A DNA stretch of 64,000 nt from assembly GCF_024436055.1 (NCBI RefSeq), contig NZ_JANFNH010000008.1, positions 62,001-126,000 of the forward strand. The letters are read 5' to 3'. This document shows, one piece after another, positions 34,582-42,578 of this stretch (positions within the stretch are counted from its first letter, which is position 1; each line of letters opens with the position of its first letter). This DNA is from Streptantibioticus rubrisoli. Lineage in GTDB: Bacteria > Actinomycetota > Actinomycetes > Streptomycetales > Streptomycetaceae. The position numbers and the translations under genes are program-made. Under the pieces are notes generated by a model. It ran no database searches. It was not told the DNA's origin and saw only the letters and a program-made list of their open reading frames with translations.

Positions 34582-34644
34582 GCGGCCAGCCGTCATGGTG
34601 CCGCGGACGATCGGCGGCACATCGCCGCACACCCAGCGGAGCGC

Positions 34645-35001
34645 TCAGTCGTGGGGCGGGAGGTGGCCGATCTTGTGGTCGGCGACGTTGATGGCTTCGG
34701 CCACCAGACGCCGCAGGTGACCGTGGCGCAGTGCGTAGACCACCCGTCGGCCTTCCTTGCGGGTGGTCACCAGAGCGGCGAGGCGCAGTCGGGCCAAGTG
34801 CTGGCTGACGGAAGTACGTGTGGCCCCGCATGCCTGCGTGAGCGTGGTGACATCCGCTTCGCCTTCGCCGAGTCTGCGGAGCAGGGCCAGGCGGGTGCGG
34901 TCGGCCAGCAGTCCCAACACCTCGACGGCCACCGCGAGGCGTTCGCCGTCATCTGGCTCCTGCGAGCCGTGCGCATCTGATAGATGCGTGCGTGCGCTCA
35001 T
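34645..35001 (-). CDS. ArsR/SmtB-family metalloregulator
   Basis: A 118-residue winged-helix regulator: LLADRTRLALLRRLGEGEADVTTLTQACGATRTSVSQHLARLRLAALVTTRKEGRRVVYAL and a C-terminal helix with HDxH-type metal residues (KIGHLPPHD at the end, HGHLRRLV before). Divergent from the zinc-type CDF transporter, it very likely senses Zn or a similar ion and derepresses the exporter. There is no ribosome site; TCATTA (read 5'-3' on the minus strand, plus-strand 35009-35014) seven bases upstream of the ATG suggests a leaderless mRNA. A small inverted repeat covers the start codon. Confidence 0.88.
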   Translation of the reverse strand: MSARTHLSDAHGSQEPDDGERLAVAVEVLGLLADRTRLALLRRLGEGEADVTTLTQACGATRTSVSQHLARLRLAALVTTRKEGRRVVYALRHGHLRRLVAEAINVADHKIGHLPPHD

Positions 35002-35007
35002 ACGCAC
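34992..35007. promoter_or_regulatory. inverted repeat over the ArsR start codon
   Basis: GTGCG-N6-CGCAC overlaps the ATG (34999-35001) and lies 71 bp upstream of the CDF gene. It would be a natural spot for a metal-responsive repressor on a leaderless gene. Confidence 0.35.
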
Positions 35008-35077
35008 ATAATGAGGGGGAGCCCACCGCGGTGTCCAACCCCAGCCGATCACCCCTGCCGGAAGGTCCGATGAGCCC

Positions 35078-36199
35078 GTGAGCGACAACAACGCGATCCG
35101 TGCGCCCCACGGCCACCGTCACGACCACGCGGACCACCACCCGCACCACCCGCACTTCGCGGACGAGCACGCGCACCACGGCCACACGCACGATCACGCC
35201 CACGGTTCCGGCCGCTGGTCACGGATACGGCACCAGATCGGCCACTTGTGCACCCCGCACAGCCATGAGGCCAGGGACAAGGTCGACGCCGCCATGCAGA
35301 CCTCTGCCGAAGGCATGCGGACCCTGTGGCTGTCGCTGTCCGTCCTGGGACTGACCACGGCGACCCAGGCGGTGGTCGTCGCGCTGTCCGGATCGGTGGC
35401 ACTGCTCGGTGACACCATCCACAACGCCGCCGACGCCCTGACCGCCGTCCCGCTGGGCATCGCCTTCGTCCTGGGCCGCCGCGTGGCGAACCGCCGCTAC
35501 ACCTACGGCTACGGGCGCGCCGAAGACCTCGCCGGAATCGCCATCGTTGCCACCATCGCCGGATCCTCCATGCTGGCCGCGTACCAGGCCGTCGACCGGC
35601 TCCTGCACCCCCGCGGCATCACACACCTGTGGGCCGTCGCACTCGCCGCCCTCGTCGGCTTCGTCGGCAACGAATGGGTGGCCCAGTACCGGATCCGCAC
35701 CGGCCGCAGGATCGGGTCCGCCGCGCTGGTCGCCGACGGACTGCACGCCCGCACCGACGGCTTCACCTCCCTGGCCGTCCTCCTCGGCGCGGGCGGCGCC
35801 GCACTCGGCTGGCGCCTGGCCGACCCCATCGTCGGCCTGCTCATCACCGCGGCCATCCTCATGGTGCTCCGGGACGCCGCCCGGGAGGTCTACCGCCGTC
35901 TGATGGACGCCGTGGACCCCGAACTCGTCGAAACCGCCGAGTCCGCCCTGCGCGACGTGGACGGCGTCCGCGGCACCGGGCAGGTCCGCATGCGCTGGAT
36001 CGGCCACGCGCTGCGCGCCGAAGCCGACATCATCGTCGACCCCGACCTGACCGTCGTCCAAGCCCACCGACTCGCCGTGGCCGCCGAGCACGCCCTCATC
36101 CACGCCGTCCCCCGGCTCACCGCCGCAACCGTCCACACCGACCACACCAGCGACGGCACCGACCCGCACGCCGCCCTCGCCCACCACAACGCCGCCTGA
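35078..36199 (+). CDS. cation diffusion facilitator (zinc-type)
   Basis: A 373-residue CDF transporter. The first 55 residues are His-rich (HGHRHDHADHHPHHPH...HAHHGHTHDHAHG), a metal-buffering tail. Six membrane segments follow; SVALLGDTIHNAADAL carries the HxxxD metal site of TM2, and LVADGLHARTDGFTSL the second in TM5, ending in the small cytoplasmic domain. It exports Zn2+ (or Co2+/Cd2+) for H+. GTG 35078 is used; GGAAGG is 12 bases upstream. It is divergent from the ArsR regulator. Confidence 0.92.
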   Translation: MSDNNAIRAPHGHRHDHADHHPHHPHFADEHAHHGHTHDHAHGSGRWSRIRHQIGHLCTPHSHEARDKVDAAMQTSAEGMRTLWLSLSVLGLTTATQAVVVALSGSVALLGDTIHNAADALTAVPLGIAFVLGRRVANRRYTYGYGRAEDLAGIAIVATIAGSSMLAAYQAVDRLLHPRGITHLWAVALAALVGFVGNEWVAQYRIRTGRRIGSAALVADGLHARTDGFTSLAVLLGAGGAALGWRLADPIVGLLITAAILMVLRDAAREVYRRLMDAVDPELVETAESALRDVDGVRGTGQVRMRWIGHALRAEADIIVDPDLTVVQAHRLAVAAEHALIHAVPRLTAATVHTDHTSDGTDPHAALAHHNAA

Positions 36200-36234
36200 C
36201 GCAGCCACCGCCAGGGGGGCGGGCCGTACGGGCG

Positions 36235-36918
36235 TCAACCGGCCTGGATCCGGCGGCCGGTGCGGCGCTCGGGGACGATGCGCATCCACAGCTCACGTTC
36301 GCCTCCCGGCCAGGGAGCGCTGTGCGCCCGCTCCGTCAGCTGCCGCTCGGTGTCCGCGTTCGCGACCCGGTGGATGCGCCCGACGACCAGCACGCTCCAG
36401 CCCTGGCTGAGCGCCTCGTCGAGCTCGTCCACCTCGAAGGCCACCTCGGTCCCGTCAGCGGCCGCCAGACCGTTGTCGTAGGTGGTCCGGAAAGCGACGG
36501 TGTTGTCGGCCATCGTGTAGCTGACCGGCATGATGACCAGCCCGTCCGCGGTGTTCAACGCCACTCTGCCCACACCGTGCGCGCGGAGCCGGTCGTGGCA
36601 CTCCTGTGGACCCATCTCCACCAGACGGGGATGGTAGGCCGCCTTCCCCAAGCCGGGCGGCAGCTCGGCGTGGCTGCCCAGCAGTGCGTTCATGCTGGTG
36701 TCCAAGGCCGCGGCCAGACTGAGCAGCCCGCTGACATCCGGAGTCGCGGAGTGTTCCTCCACGTACTGGACGTAGCCGGGTGCCACCCGCGCCCGGGCGT
36801 CCAGTTCCTCGCGGGTGAGGCCCAGCTCCTCGCGTCGTAGCGCGACCCGCCTCCCGATGTCGCCCCGGTCCATCGACGACCTCTCCGTCGGACCCGTTGA
36901 GGACAGCTTCTTGGCCAC
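36235..36918 (-). CDS. XRE HTH domain fused to flavin-binding (PNPOx-like) domain
   Basis: A 227-residue fusion: residues 19-80 are an XRE-type HTH (IGRRVALRREELGLTREELDARARVAPGYVQYVEEHSATPDVSGLLSLAAAL) and residues 95-225 a split-barrel pyridoxamine-phosphate-oxidase-like domain (DRLRAHGVGRVALNTADGLVIMPVSYTMADNTVAFRTTYDNG). The barrel probably binds FMN or F420 and may sense redox state. The combination is common in Streptomyces, its targets are not known. It is convergent with the CDF gene and divergent from the stress-protein gene. Confidence 0.85.
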   Translation of the reverse strand: MAKKLSSTGPTERSSMDRGDIGRRVALRREELGLTREELDARARVAPGYVQYVEEHSATPDVSGLLSLAAALDTSMNALLGSHAELPPGLGKAAYHPRLVEMGPQECHDRLRAHGVGRVALNTADGLVIMPVSYTMADNTVAFRTTYDNGLAAADGTEVAFEVDELDEALSQGWSVLVVGRIHRVANADTERQLTERAHSAPWPGGERELWMRIVPERRTGRRIQAG

Positions 36919-37114
36919 AGCCGGACACTTCCTTCCACCGTCCCGGCCGCCGCTCAGCCGTGCGCGGCCGCCTCACATCCATCGTGGATCAGCGGCCACC
37001 GGCCTGCTCGGGGCAGGCGGCCCATGAGGGTCTTTCGCCCCCGTGCGAGGTTCGAGGCGGGATCGGACACTTGTAGTGAGGACATCGCCCCCCGGGCGTC
37101 CAGGGGACCCCGCC

Positions 37115-37131
37115 GGGACGGACGACGTCCC
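37115..37131. promoter_or_regulatory. inverted repeat upstream of the stress-protein gene
   Basis: GGGAC-N7-GTCCC, 40 bp before the universal-stress-protein start. DosR-type operators use GGGAC-N4-GTCCC, so the spacing differs by three; other regulators remain possible. Confidence 0.35.
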
Positions 37132-37170
37132 CGTCAGGACCTGGGAACCCGCCGCGAAACCGAGGCAGCG

Positions 37171-38040
37171 ATGAACACCCCGTCCGCAGACATCGTCGTC
37201 GTGGGATTCGACCGGTCGCAGGCCGCGTGGCGAGCGCTGGACTGGGCGGCCGACGAGGCCGCACAGCGCGGGACGGAGCTGCACATCCTGCATGCCCTGG
37301 GCGTCTACCTTCCCGGCGCCATCCATGAGGGCGTCCCCGAGCACCATCTTCTGGAAGCCGAGGAGGACTTGGAGCGGTCCGCACACCGCGCCCAGCAAGG
37401 CCGCGAGGGTCTGGTGGTGACCTGGGAGGCGGTCTGGGACGAGCCGGTGTCCTCGCTGATCCGCATGGCCAAGCAGGTCGCGCTGGTCGTGGTGGGTGCG
37501 CGGGGGCTGAACCGGTTCACCGCCGTGCTGCTCGGCTCGGTGAGCCAACGACTCGCCGCGCACGCGTCGGGTCCCGTCGTGGTGGTACGCGGCACGCGGG
37601 ACACGGCGGACGCGGCCGCAGCGGGCCCCGTCGTACTCGGTGTTGCCCCCGGCGAGCCGCCCGCGCCTGTGGAGTTCGCCTTCGCCGAGGCCGCCCGCTG
37701 GCACGCACCGCTGCACGCGCTGCGGACCTGGACGTACCCGCAGGCACTCCCCGGATACCTCGCGACGCCCCCGTCGGACGCCGAGGAGCACGTCGCCAGG
37801 GAACGCGCCGAAGTGGCGGAGGTACTGGCCGACGCCCGCCAGGCCTTCCCCGAAGTGGACGTCACGCAGGAGATCCGGCTGGTCGAGCCGGAGGAAGCAC
37901 TCATCAACGCGTCGCACACCGCGGGCCTGGTGGTCCTGGGCGCCCGACGCCACCGCCCACCGTTCTCCATGCGACTGGGCAAGGTCGTCCAACGCGTCCT
38001 GCACCAGGCCGACTGTCCGGTCGCGGTGGTACCGACCTGA
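37171..38040 (+). CDS. universal stress protein with two Usp domains
   Basis: A 290-residue tandem UspA protein. Domain 1 (IVVVGFDRSQAAWRALDWAADEAA ... VVVGARGLNRFTAVLLGSVSQRLAAHASGPVVVV) has the ATP-binding G-2x-G-9x-GS layout. Domain 2 (VVLGVAPGEPPAPVEFAFAEAARW ... VVLGARRHRPPFSMRLGKVVQRVLHQADCPVAVVPT) resembles it with a degenerate motif. Such proteins are induced by hypoxia, stasis or oxidative stress. An inverted repeat GGGAC-N7-GTCCC lies 40 bp upstream. The ATG at 37171 has a weak GGCAG site; the frame further upstream shows no homology. Confidence 0.9.
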   Translation: MNTPSADIVVVGFDRSQAAWRALDWAADEAAQRGTELHILHALGVYLPGAIHEGVPEHHLLEAEEDLERSAHRAQQGREGLVVTWEAVWDEPVSSLIRMAKQVALVVVGARGLNRFTAVLLGSVSQRLAAHASGPVVVVRGTRDTADAAAAGPVVLGVAPGEPPAPVEFAFAEAARWHAPLHALRTWTYPQALPGYLATPPSDAEEHVARERAEVAEVLADARQAFPEVDVTQEIRLVEPEEALINASHTAGLVVLGARRHRPPFSMRLGKVVQRVLHQADCPVAVVPT

Positions 38041-38138
38041 CTGCGGGGCGAACCGCGGCGGGGGTCCGACGAGCCGGTGACCCTGCACATGGTCGACGGA
38101 CTGCCACCGCGCGGGCCGGAACCGTGTCCACTTCGCCG

Positions 38139-38765
38139 TCAGTCCAGTTCGATGTTGAAGTCCCAGATCGCGACGACCTTGCCGTCATGGCGCCACGTCA
38201 ACTGTGCGGCGCCGGAGTGGTATGTGCCCGACAGGACGAGGTTCGCCGACTTCCCCGTGGTGGCGGTGACGGTCGTCGGGCCCGCGGGGGAGAGGGCGAC
38301 GTCCTTGCCCTGCTCGTCGCGGGAGCTGAAGTCATCGGCCTTGACGGTGAGCGGAGCGGTGGCCTGGCTGACGGTGATGGTGATGGTCCCCTTCGTCTGG
38401 TCGGGGACCTTGCCGCCCGCCGACGGCAGGTCTTCCACCGGCCCGCTGGCCACCACCAGGGCGGTGACGCCCGGGAGTTGGGCGCGGATCGGGGCACCCA
38501 TGGCCACCAGTTGCAGGTGGTGCTCATCGGCGGTGGGCGTGGCCTGCCCGGCGGGTCGTGACGGGATCGGCACGGCGCCGAGCTTGTGGACGGTGCTGGC
38601 GGCGTCGCCGTTGCCATCGGTGGACGGCGGGTGGTCGGCACAGCCTGCCAGCAGCGCCAGCGCGGCACAGGTCGGCAGGGCCAGGCGCAGGAGGGAAGGA
38701 GCGCGCCGGAGGCCGGGCCGACTGCGGTCGGCCCGGCGCGGCGCTGCGTTGCGCGCAGCGTTCAT
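38139..38765 (-). CDS. putative lipoprotein of unknown function
   Basis: A 208-residue exported protein with an Arg-rich n-region and a lipobox LLAGC at Cys42, so it is expected at the outer face of the membrane. The mature part has a Ser/Pro/Gly linker (DHPPSTDGNGDAAS) and an all-beta domain (LTVKADDFSSRDEQGKDVALSPAG, ANLVLSGTYHSGAAQLTWRHDGK, VVAIWDFNIELD) of no known family. It is 30 bp downstream of the secreted phosphoesterase gene and probably co-expressed with it, perhaps under phosphate control. Confidence 0.7.
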   Translation of the reverse strand: MNAARNAAPRRADRSRPGLRRAPSLLRLALPTCAALALLAGCADHPPSTDGNGDAASTVHKLGAVPIPSRPAGQATPTADEHHLQLVAMGAPIRAQLPGVTALVVASGPVEDLPSAGGKVPDQTKGTITITVSQATAPLTVKADDFSSRDEQGKDVALSPAGPTTVTATTGKSANLVLSGTYHSGAAQLTWRHDGKVVAIWDFNIELD

Positions 38766-38795
38766 CAGTTGCGTGGTCCTCGAAGGATCGGTCGG

Positions 38796-40235
38796 TCAGC
38801 GCCCGGCGGGTGACGGGTTGACGATCGGGTGTTCCGCCTCCTGGCTGTTGGCGACGGCGGGATAGACGACGCTCCCCGAGGGGGCCGGAGGCAGGGCGCG
38901 GCCGGAGGGGTTGTTGTAGACGTCTGCGCCGAAGGGCCGCAGACCGTCGGCACCGGCGTAGCCGAGGTGGCCGTGGCCGTCGGTGCCGCCGTGGTCGATG
39001 CCGAAGAGGTCCTCCATGCTGCGCAGCCAGCTGTAGTGGTTGTAGGGCTGGTCGCTGATGGACCCGGGCTTGATGAACCGGGAGATGAGCACGGAGCCGG
39101 TGATGCCGCCGCCGGGTGTGGTGTCCTGCCCGAACGCCTGGAAGCCCGGCTGCGTGGTGTTGGGGCCGGGCAGCTCGTTGCAGCACGCGACGATCGACTG
39201 GGAGGTGTCCGTCGGGGTGTTGAGCGACTTGTCCGCGTTGCCGGTGTAGTCGGCGATGGAGTTGCCGTACATCTTGTAGGGCGGGAACGCCTCGTCGAAG
39301 ACGACCTGGATGAGGCCGTCGTGCTGGAACGCGGGCGAGGCCATGATCTGCGGGATGACCTTCTCCAGGAACAAGTCCGAGGCGTACAGGCCGCCTTGGT
39401 GGTTGTTCGGGTCACCGGAGAGGTTGTCGCCCTTGCAGGTGGCGTCGTGGGCGTCGGAGCAGTTGTCCGGGGTGATCCAGGAGAACCTGGGGGTGGTGGA
39501 CTCGTGCTTGAGGTCCTGGGCCAGGCCGCTCTCCGCGCGGTGTCCCTTGGTCGCGGCAAGTCCGTCCAGCGGGACCACGTTCGCGCAGTCCTTGGGGTGG
39601 TCGAAGATCGAGTGGAACCAGACGGCCGGGTTGTGCTTGGGCACGTACTGGTCGGTCGCGGTGGCGCTACCGGGGTCGGGGACGCCCGCGCCGGAGGGGT
39701 TGCCCGGAATGCCGCACTGGTAGGCGTTCTCCCGGGTGGGGTTCTTCCCCATGTCCTGGGCGTAGACCTTCCACGGCACGTGCTTGTCGTCGAGCTGGTT
39801 GAACAGCGTCTTGACCGACTTGGGGTAGACGCACCCGGACGAGGCGAGGGTCTGGCCGTCCGGGGCGGGGGTTCCGGGGGTGACGTCCTTGTACTGCGGG
39901 CAGTCGTTCTGGTTGTCCGGGGCCGGAGCCTGGCCGGAGACCAGGCTGATGTAGTTGTCCAGGCTGTAGTGACCGGTGCCGTAGTACTGGCGCAGCAACT
40001 CCCCGTACTGGGGAAGGGTCTTCCACAGATAGCTGTTCTGGTTCAGCCCGGTGAACGTCGACTCGTAGGACTTGTTCTCCAGGATGATCGTCCACACGTG
40101 TCCGATCTTGTGGGCCGTGGGCCGGTTGTCTTCCTGGGCCGAGGCCGACGACGGGGCCAGAGTGACCGCCGCCAGCGTCAACGCCACCCCGGCGGCCAGG
40201 TGTTGCCACCGGCGGCCGAGCGTGAACCCTGCCAT
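38796..40235 (-). CDS. secreted phosphoesterase (phospholipase C/acid phosphatase-like)
   Basis: A 479-residue protein with signal peptide (MAGFTLGRRWQHLAAGVALTL... ASA-QED). HVWTIILENKSYESTF and YWSWLRSMEDLFGI-type sequence (YNHYSWLRSMEDLFGI) are typical of the PF04185 alkaline-phosphatase-superfamily phosphoesterases, with catalytic metal ligands spread through the SWITPDNCSDAHDATC and VFDEAF regions. It cleaves phosphate esters or phospholipids outside the cell. A candidate PHO box lies about 100 bp upstream, consistent with phosphate-starvation induction. Confidence 0.88.
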   Translation of the reverse strand: MAGFTLGRRWQHLAAGVALTLAAVTLAPSSASAQEDNRPTAHKIGHVWTIILENKSYESTFTGLNQNSYLWKTLPQYGELLRQYYGTGHYSLDNYISLVSGQAPAPDNQNDCPQYKDVTPGTPAPDGQTLASSGCVYPKSVKTLFNQLDDKHVPWKVYAQDMGKNPTRENAYQCGIPGNPSGAGVPDPGSATATDQYVPKHNPAVWFHSIFDHPKDCANVVPLDGLAATKGHRAESGLAQDLKHESTTPRFSWITPDNCSDAHDATCKGDNLSGDPNNHQGGLYASDLFLEKVIPQIMASPAFQHDGLIQVVFDEAFPPYKMYGNSIADYTGNADKSLNTPTDTSQSIVACCNELPGPNTTQPGFQAFGQDTTPGGGITGSVLISRFIKPGSISDQPYNHYSWLRSMEDLFGIDHGGTDGHGHLGYAGADGLRPFGADVYNNPSGRALPPAPSGSVVYPAVANSQEAEHPIVNPSPAGR

Positions 40236-40333
40236 ATCGCTCCTTCAACGTGTTGAGACGACGAAGACTGCCTCCGCCGACGACCCGCACTCTGCACCAA
40301 CTCACGCACGTGCAGTCTGGGTTCAAACGAACA

Positions 40334-40355
40334 TTCGGGTAACCGAAAGATAAAC
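40334..40355 (-). promoter_or_regulatory. candidate PHO box (PhoP direct repeats)
   Basis: On the minus strand two 11-base units, GTTTATCTTTC then GGTTACCCGAA, resemble the streptomycete PhoP direct repeat (consensus GTTCACC plus four); a third, weak unit follows. About 100 bp upstream of the phosphoesterase. Confidence 0.4.
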
Positions 40356-40556
40356 AACAGGTGATGTGGTGTCGAGGAGCCTATGTGTCGGCCAGCGTCA
40401 TCGAGCAGGTCAACCTCCTTGCTTCGGCGGGCCGTCGCGGTGCGGTGCTGGGGCGGTGTGGCCCATGTCACTTCCGGGCCGCGGTGGGCAGATCTTGTCG
40501 CAGTGTCGTGCCCACCAGTAGAACTGGGCTTTCTTCGACAAACTGAAGGTAGTCCG

Positions 40557-41762
40557 ATGACCGCAGAGCCGCCTCGGCCTGATGAATCCTCGCGCCAGAC
40601 CGATGGCGACTCGAACACCACTATTCCTGACGAGGTGTTCGACAAGCTCCTCGCCGACTCCGAGAGCGCGATCCGGGCCTCCGCACCCAAGGAACCCTCG
40701 GCACGCGCCCGTATGGTCACCGAACGGCTGCGGCGCGAGGATGAGACGGCGGCCCGGGCCAAGGGTTGGAAGGGCAGGAAGAACAAGCGGCCGCAGCCGG
40801 ATCCCTGGCGGGCCGCGCCGAACGTCATCCCGTCCAGGCGGCGCGGGTTTCCCAACTGGGCCCGCAACGCGTTGGCCGCGCTGGTGGCCGCCGGGGTGGC
40901 CGCGGTCGCCCTCAACCCCTCCGGCGCACTGTCGCTGGTACGCGGCGGATCGTCCGGCGGGTCGGGCAGCCACTCGGGCCCGCTTCCCGCCGAGACGCGC
41001 GCGCATGGCAGCGCACCGCCGACCGGCCCGACGGGCCTGGCGTCGTTCGACCACCCCTTCGCCGGATCGCCCGCCGAGCAGTGGGCCGAGGGCGCCGACG
41101 CCATCACCCTGCCCACCGCACGGCCGGTGGGAGCGATGAGCCGCGACCAGGTCGCAGCGGCACTGCGGAGCACCAAGGACTACCTGATCGCCACCAATCT
41201 CGACCCGCAGGTGCTCCGCGGTGGTTTCCCGCAGCGCGCCCTTGACGCGATCGACCCACTGGAGAGCGATACCCGGGACCGTTTCGAGGAGGCGTTCCGG
41301 TCCCCGAGCGACGACAACAACCCACTCAGCTTCGCCACCCGTTACAACCCCGGGGAACTCAAGCCGGTCGGCACCGTGGTGAAGGTCCGCGGTCAGATGA
41401 CGTTCGCCGAGGACCAGTACGGTTCGGTGCTGGTCTCCGCGGACTACACCTTCGTCTACGCCTTCACCAAGGCGGATGGCAGCACCGATCAGGTGGTGCG
41501 GGTCATCATGCGCCGCGAGGTCGGCATGCGGGTCGCTGATCCGTCCCGGGTCCGGGTCACCGCGGGCAGGTTGTGGCTGGTGAAGGACGACTCCAACTTC
41601 GGCAACTCGGGGTGCGACATCCACGACGGCTATGTGCACCCGGGTTTCGAATTCGCGCAGCCATCGGGCGGCACCCCCACCGGCTCGGTCGTCGATCCCT
41701 ACGACCGCAGCCACCCGCTCCCCAAGGGAACCGGCGTCTGCCGTAAGGACTCACGTACCTGA
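40557..41762 (+). CDS. membrane-anchored exported protein (SCO2583/SCO2584-like)
   Basis: A 401-residue protein: a cytoplasmic N-terminal domain with a conserved-looking helix (DEVFDKLLADSESAIRASAPKEPSARARMVTERLRR), a single TM segment (WARNALAALVAAGVAAVALN), and an extracellular domain of about 280 residues containing SVLVSADYTFVYAFTKADGST, RVIMRREVGMRV and one Cys pair. The N-terminal part resembles the domain named after SCO2583/SCO2584, and function is unknown. AAGGT lies six bases before ATG 40557; an upstream extension to 40383 looks non-coding. Confidence 0.7.
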   Translation: MTAEPPRPDESSRQTDGDSNTTIPDEVFDKLLADSESAIRASAPKEPSARARMVTERLRREDETAARAKGWKGRKNKRPQPDPWRAAPNVIPSRRRGFPNWARNALAALVAAGVAAVALNPSGALSLVRGGSSGGSGSHSGPLPAETRAHGSAPPTGPTGLASFDHPFAGSPAEQWAEGADAITLPTARPVGAMSRDQVAAALRSTKDYLIATNLDPQVLRGGFPQRALDAIDPLESDTRDRFEEAFRSPSDDNNPLSFATRYNPGELKPVGTVVKVRGQMTFAEDQYGSVLVSADYTFVYAFTKADGSTDQVVRVIMRREVGMRVADPSRVRVTAGRLWLVKDDSNFGNSGCDIHDGYVHPGFEFAQPSGGTPTGSVVDPYDRSHPLPKGTGVCRKDSRT

Positions 41763-41883
41763 CATGTCAGCGCGCACGCCGCGGAGTTGAACGACGGGCG
41801 AACCGGCTGAGCTCGGCTGCGCCTTCGGCGACGGCCCACTGGGCGAGGCAACCACGCGTCGCACCGCACGTGCCAAGCGCGGC

Positions 41884-42324
41884 CTAACGGGGGCAGACCG
41901 GTGTGGCCGCCGCCGATCGCGCGGGTACCCGGATCAGTGCCCGGTACGTGGTGGTGTCCTCCGGCTCGCCGACGCACCGGCCCTCGGCCTCGACCCAGGC
42001 GTGTGCGGCGAACGGCGACGTACGCACCCCCGAACACCACGTCGGCCAGCTTCCGCCGAGCCGGCACAGCAAGGCGGTGGCCAGCGAACGCTGTAGGCAG
42101 TAACGTCCGGCGCACAACGTGCTGATGGCCGTCACCTCCTGCCGCGCCCGTAGCGCATCGGCGTACTCGGCGGGCTTGGCTCCGCGCCGCAGCAGGTGCA
42201 GCACCGCGCGGATGCGGCGCGGCGGCAGCCGGGCGATCAGCCGCGCGGCACCGACGGCGGCGCGTGCGGCGACACGTCGGCCCAGCGGTGGTCGGACGGC
42301 GCTGTTCTCCAGGACCTGGCTCAC
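41884..42324 (-). CDS. lasso peptide biosynthesis B2 protein (transglutaminase-like protease)
   Basis: A 146-residue protease of the PF13471 type. CLQRSLATALLC provides the catalytic Cys region and FAAHAWVEAEG the catalytic His; this enzyme cleaves the leader after recognition by B1. The start overlaps the B1 stop by four bases, indicating translational coupling. The length is normal for split B2 proteins of actinobacteria. No transporter gene follows; the next gene downstream is on the opposite strand. Confidence 0.92.
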   Translation of the reverse strand: MSQVLENSAVRPPLGRRVAARAAVGAARLIARLPPRRIRAVLHLLRRGAKPAEYADALRARQEVTAISTLCAGRYCLQRSLATALLCRLGGSWPTWCSGVRTSPFAAHAWVEAEGRCVGEPEDTTTYRALIRVPARSAAATPVCPR

Positions 42325-42578
42325 GGGGCGCTCACCAGCTTCGCCCGGGTGAGTTGATCCATCAACGCCGCGACATCGGCGACCGCGCGCTCCCGGCTCA
42401 CCGGACGGACGCGGGAGAGCTGATCGGCCACCTGCTCAGGCGTGGCGCCGTCGATGAGTGCCTGGACGACAAGGGCACCGGTGCTGTTGAGCTGCCAGTA
42501 ACGCCCTTGGCGCTCGTCCAGCAACACCATGCCGTCATCGGTCGGGCACGCGGTGACATCAGCGCGTAGTCGGCTCAA
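42321..42578 (-). CDS. lasso peptide B1 protein (PqqD-type RRE)
   Basis: An 85-residue RiPP recognition element: MVLLDERQGRYWQLNSTGALVVQALIDGATPEQVADQLS matches the PqqD winged-helix fold. It binds the leader peptide, here the YEPPLL motif of the precursor, and delivers it to B2 and the cyclase. It overlaps both neighbours by four bases (ATGA), so cyclase, B1 and B2 are expected at similar amounts. Confidence 0.92.
   Translation of the reverse strand: MSRLRADVTACPTDDGMVLLDERQGRYWQLNSTGALVVQALIDGATPEQVADQLSRVRPVSRERAVADVAALMDQLTRAKLVSAP

Noticed and set aside
37115-37131. DosR/DevR box for the universal stress protein
   Set aside because: The half-sites fit but spacing is seven bases rather than four, so it is only kept as an unassigned inverted repeat.
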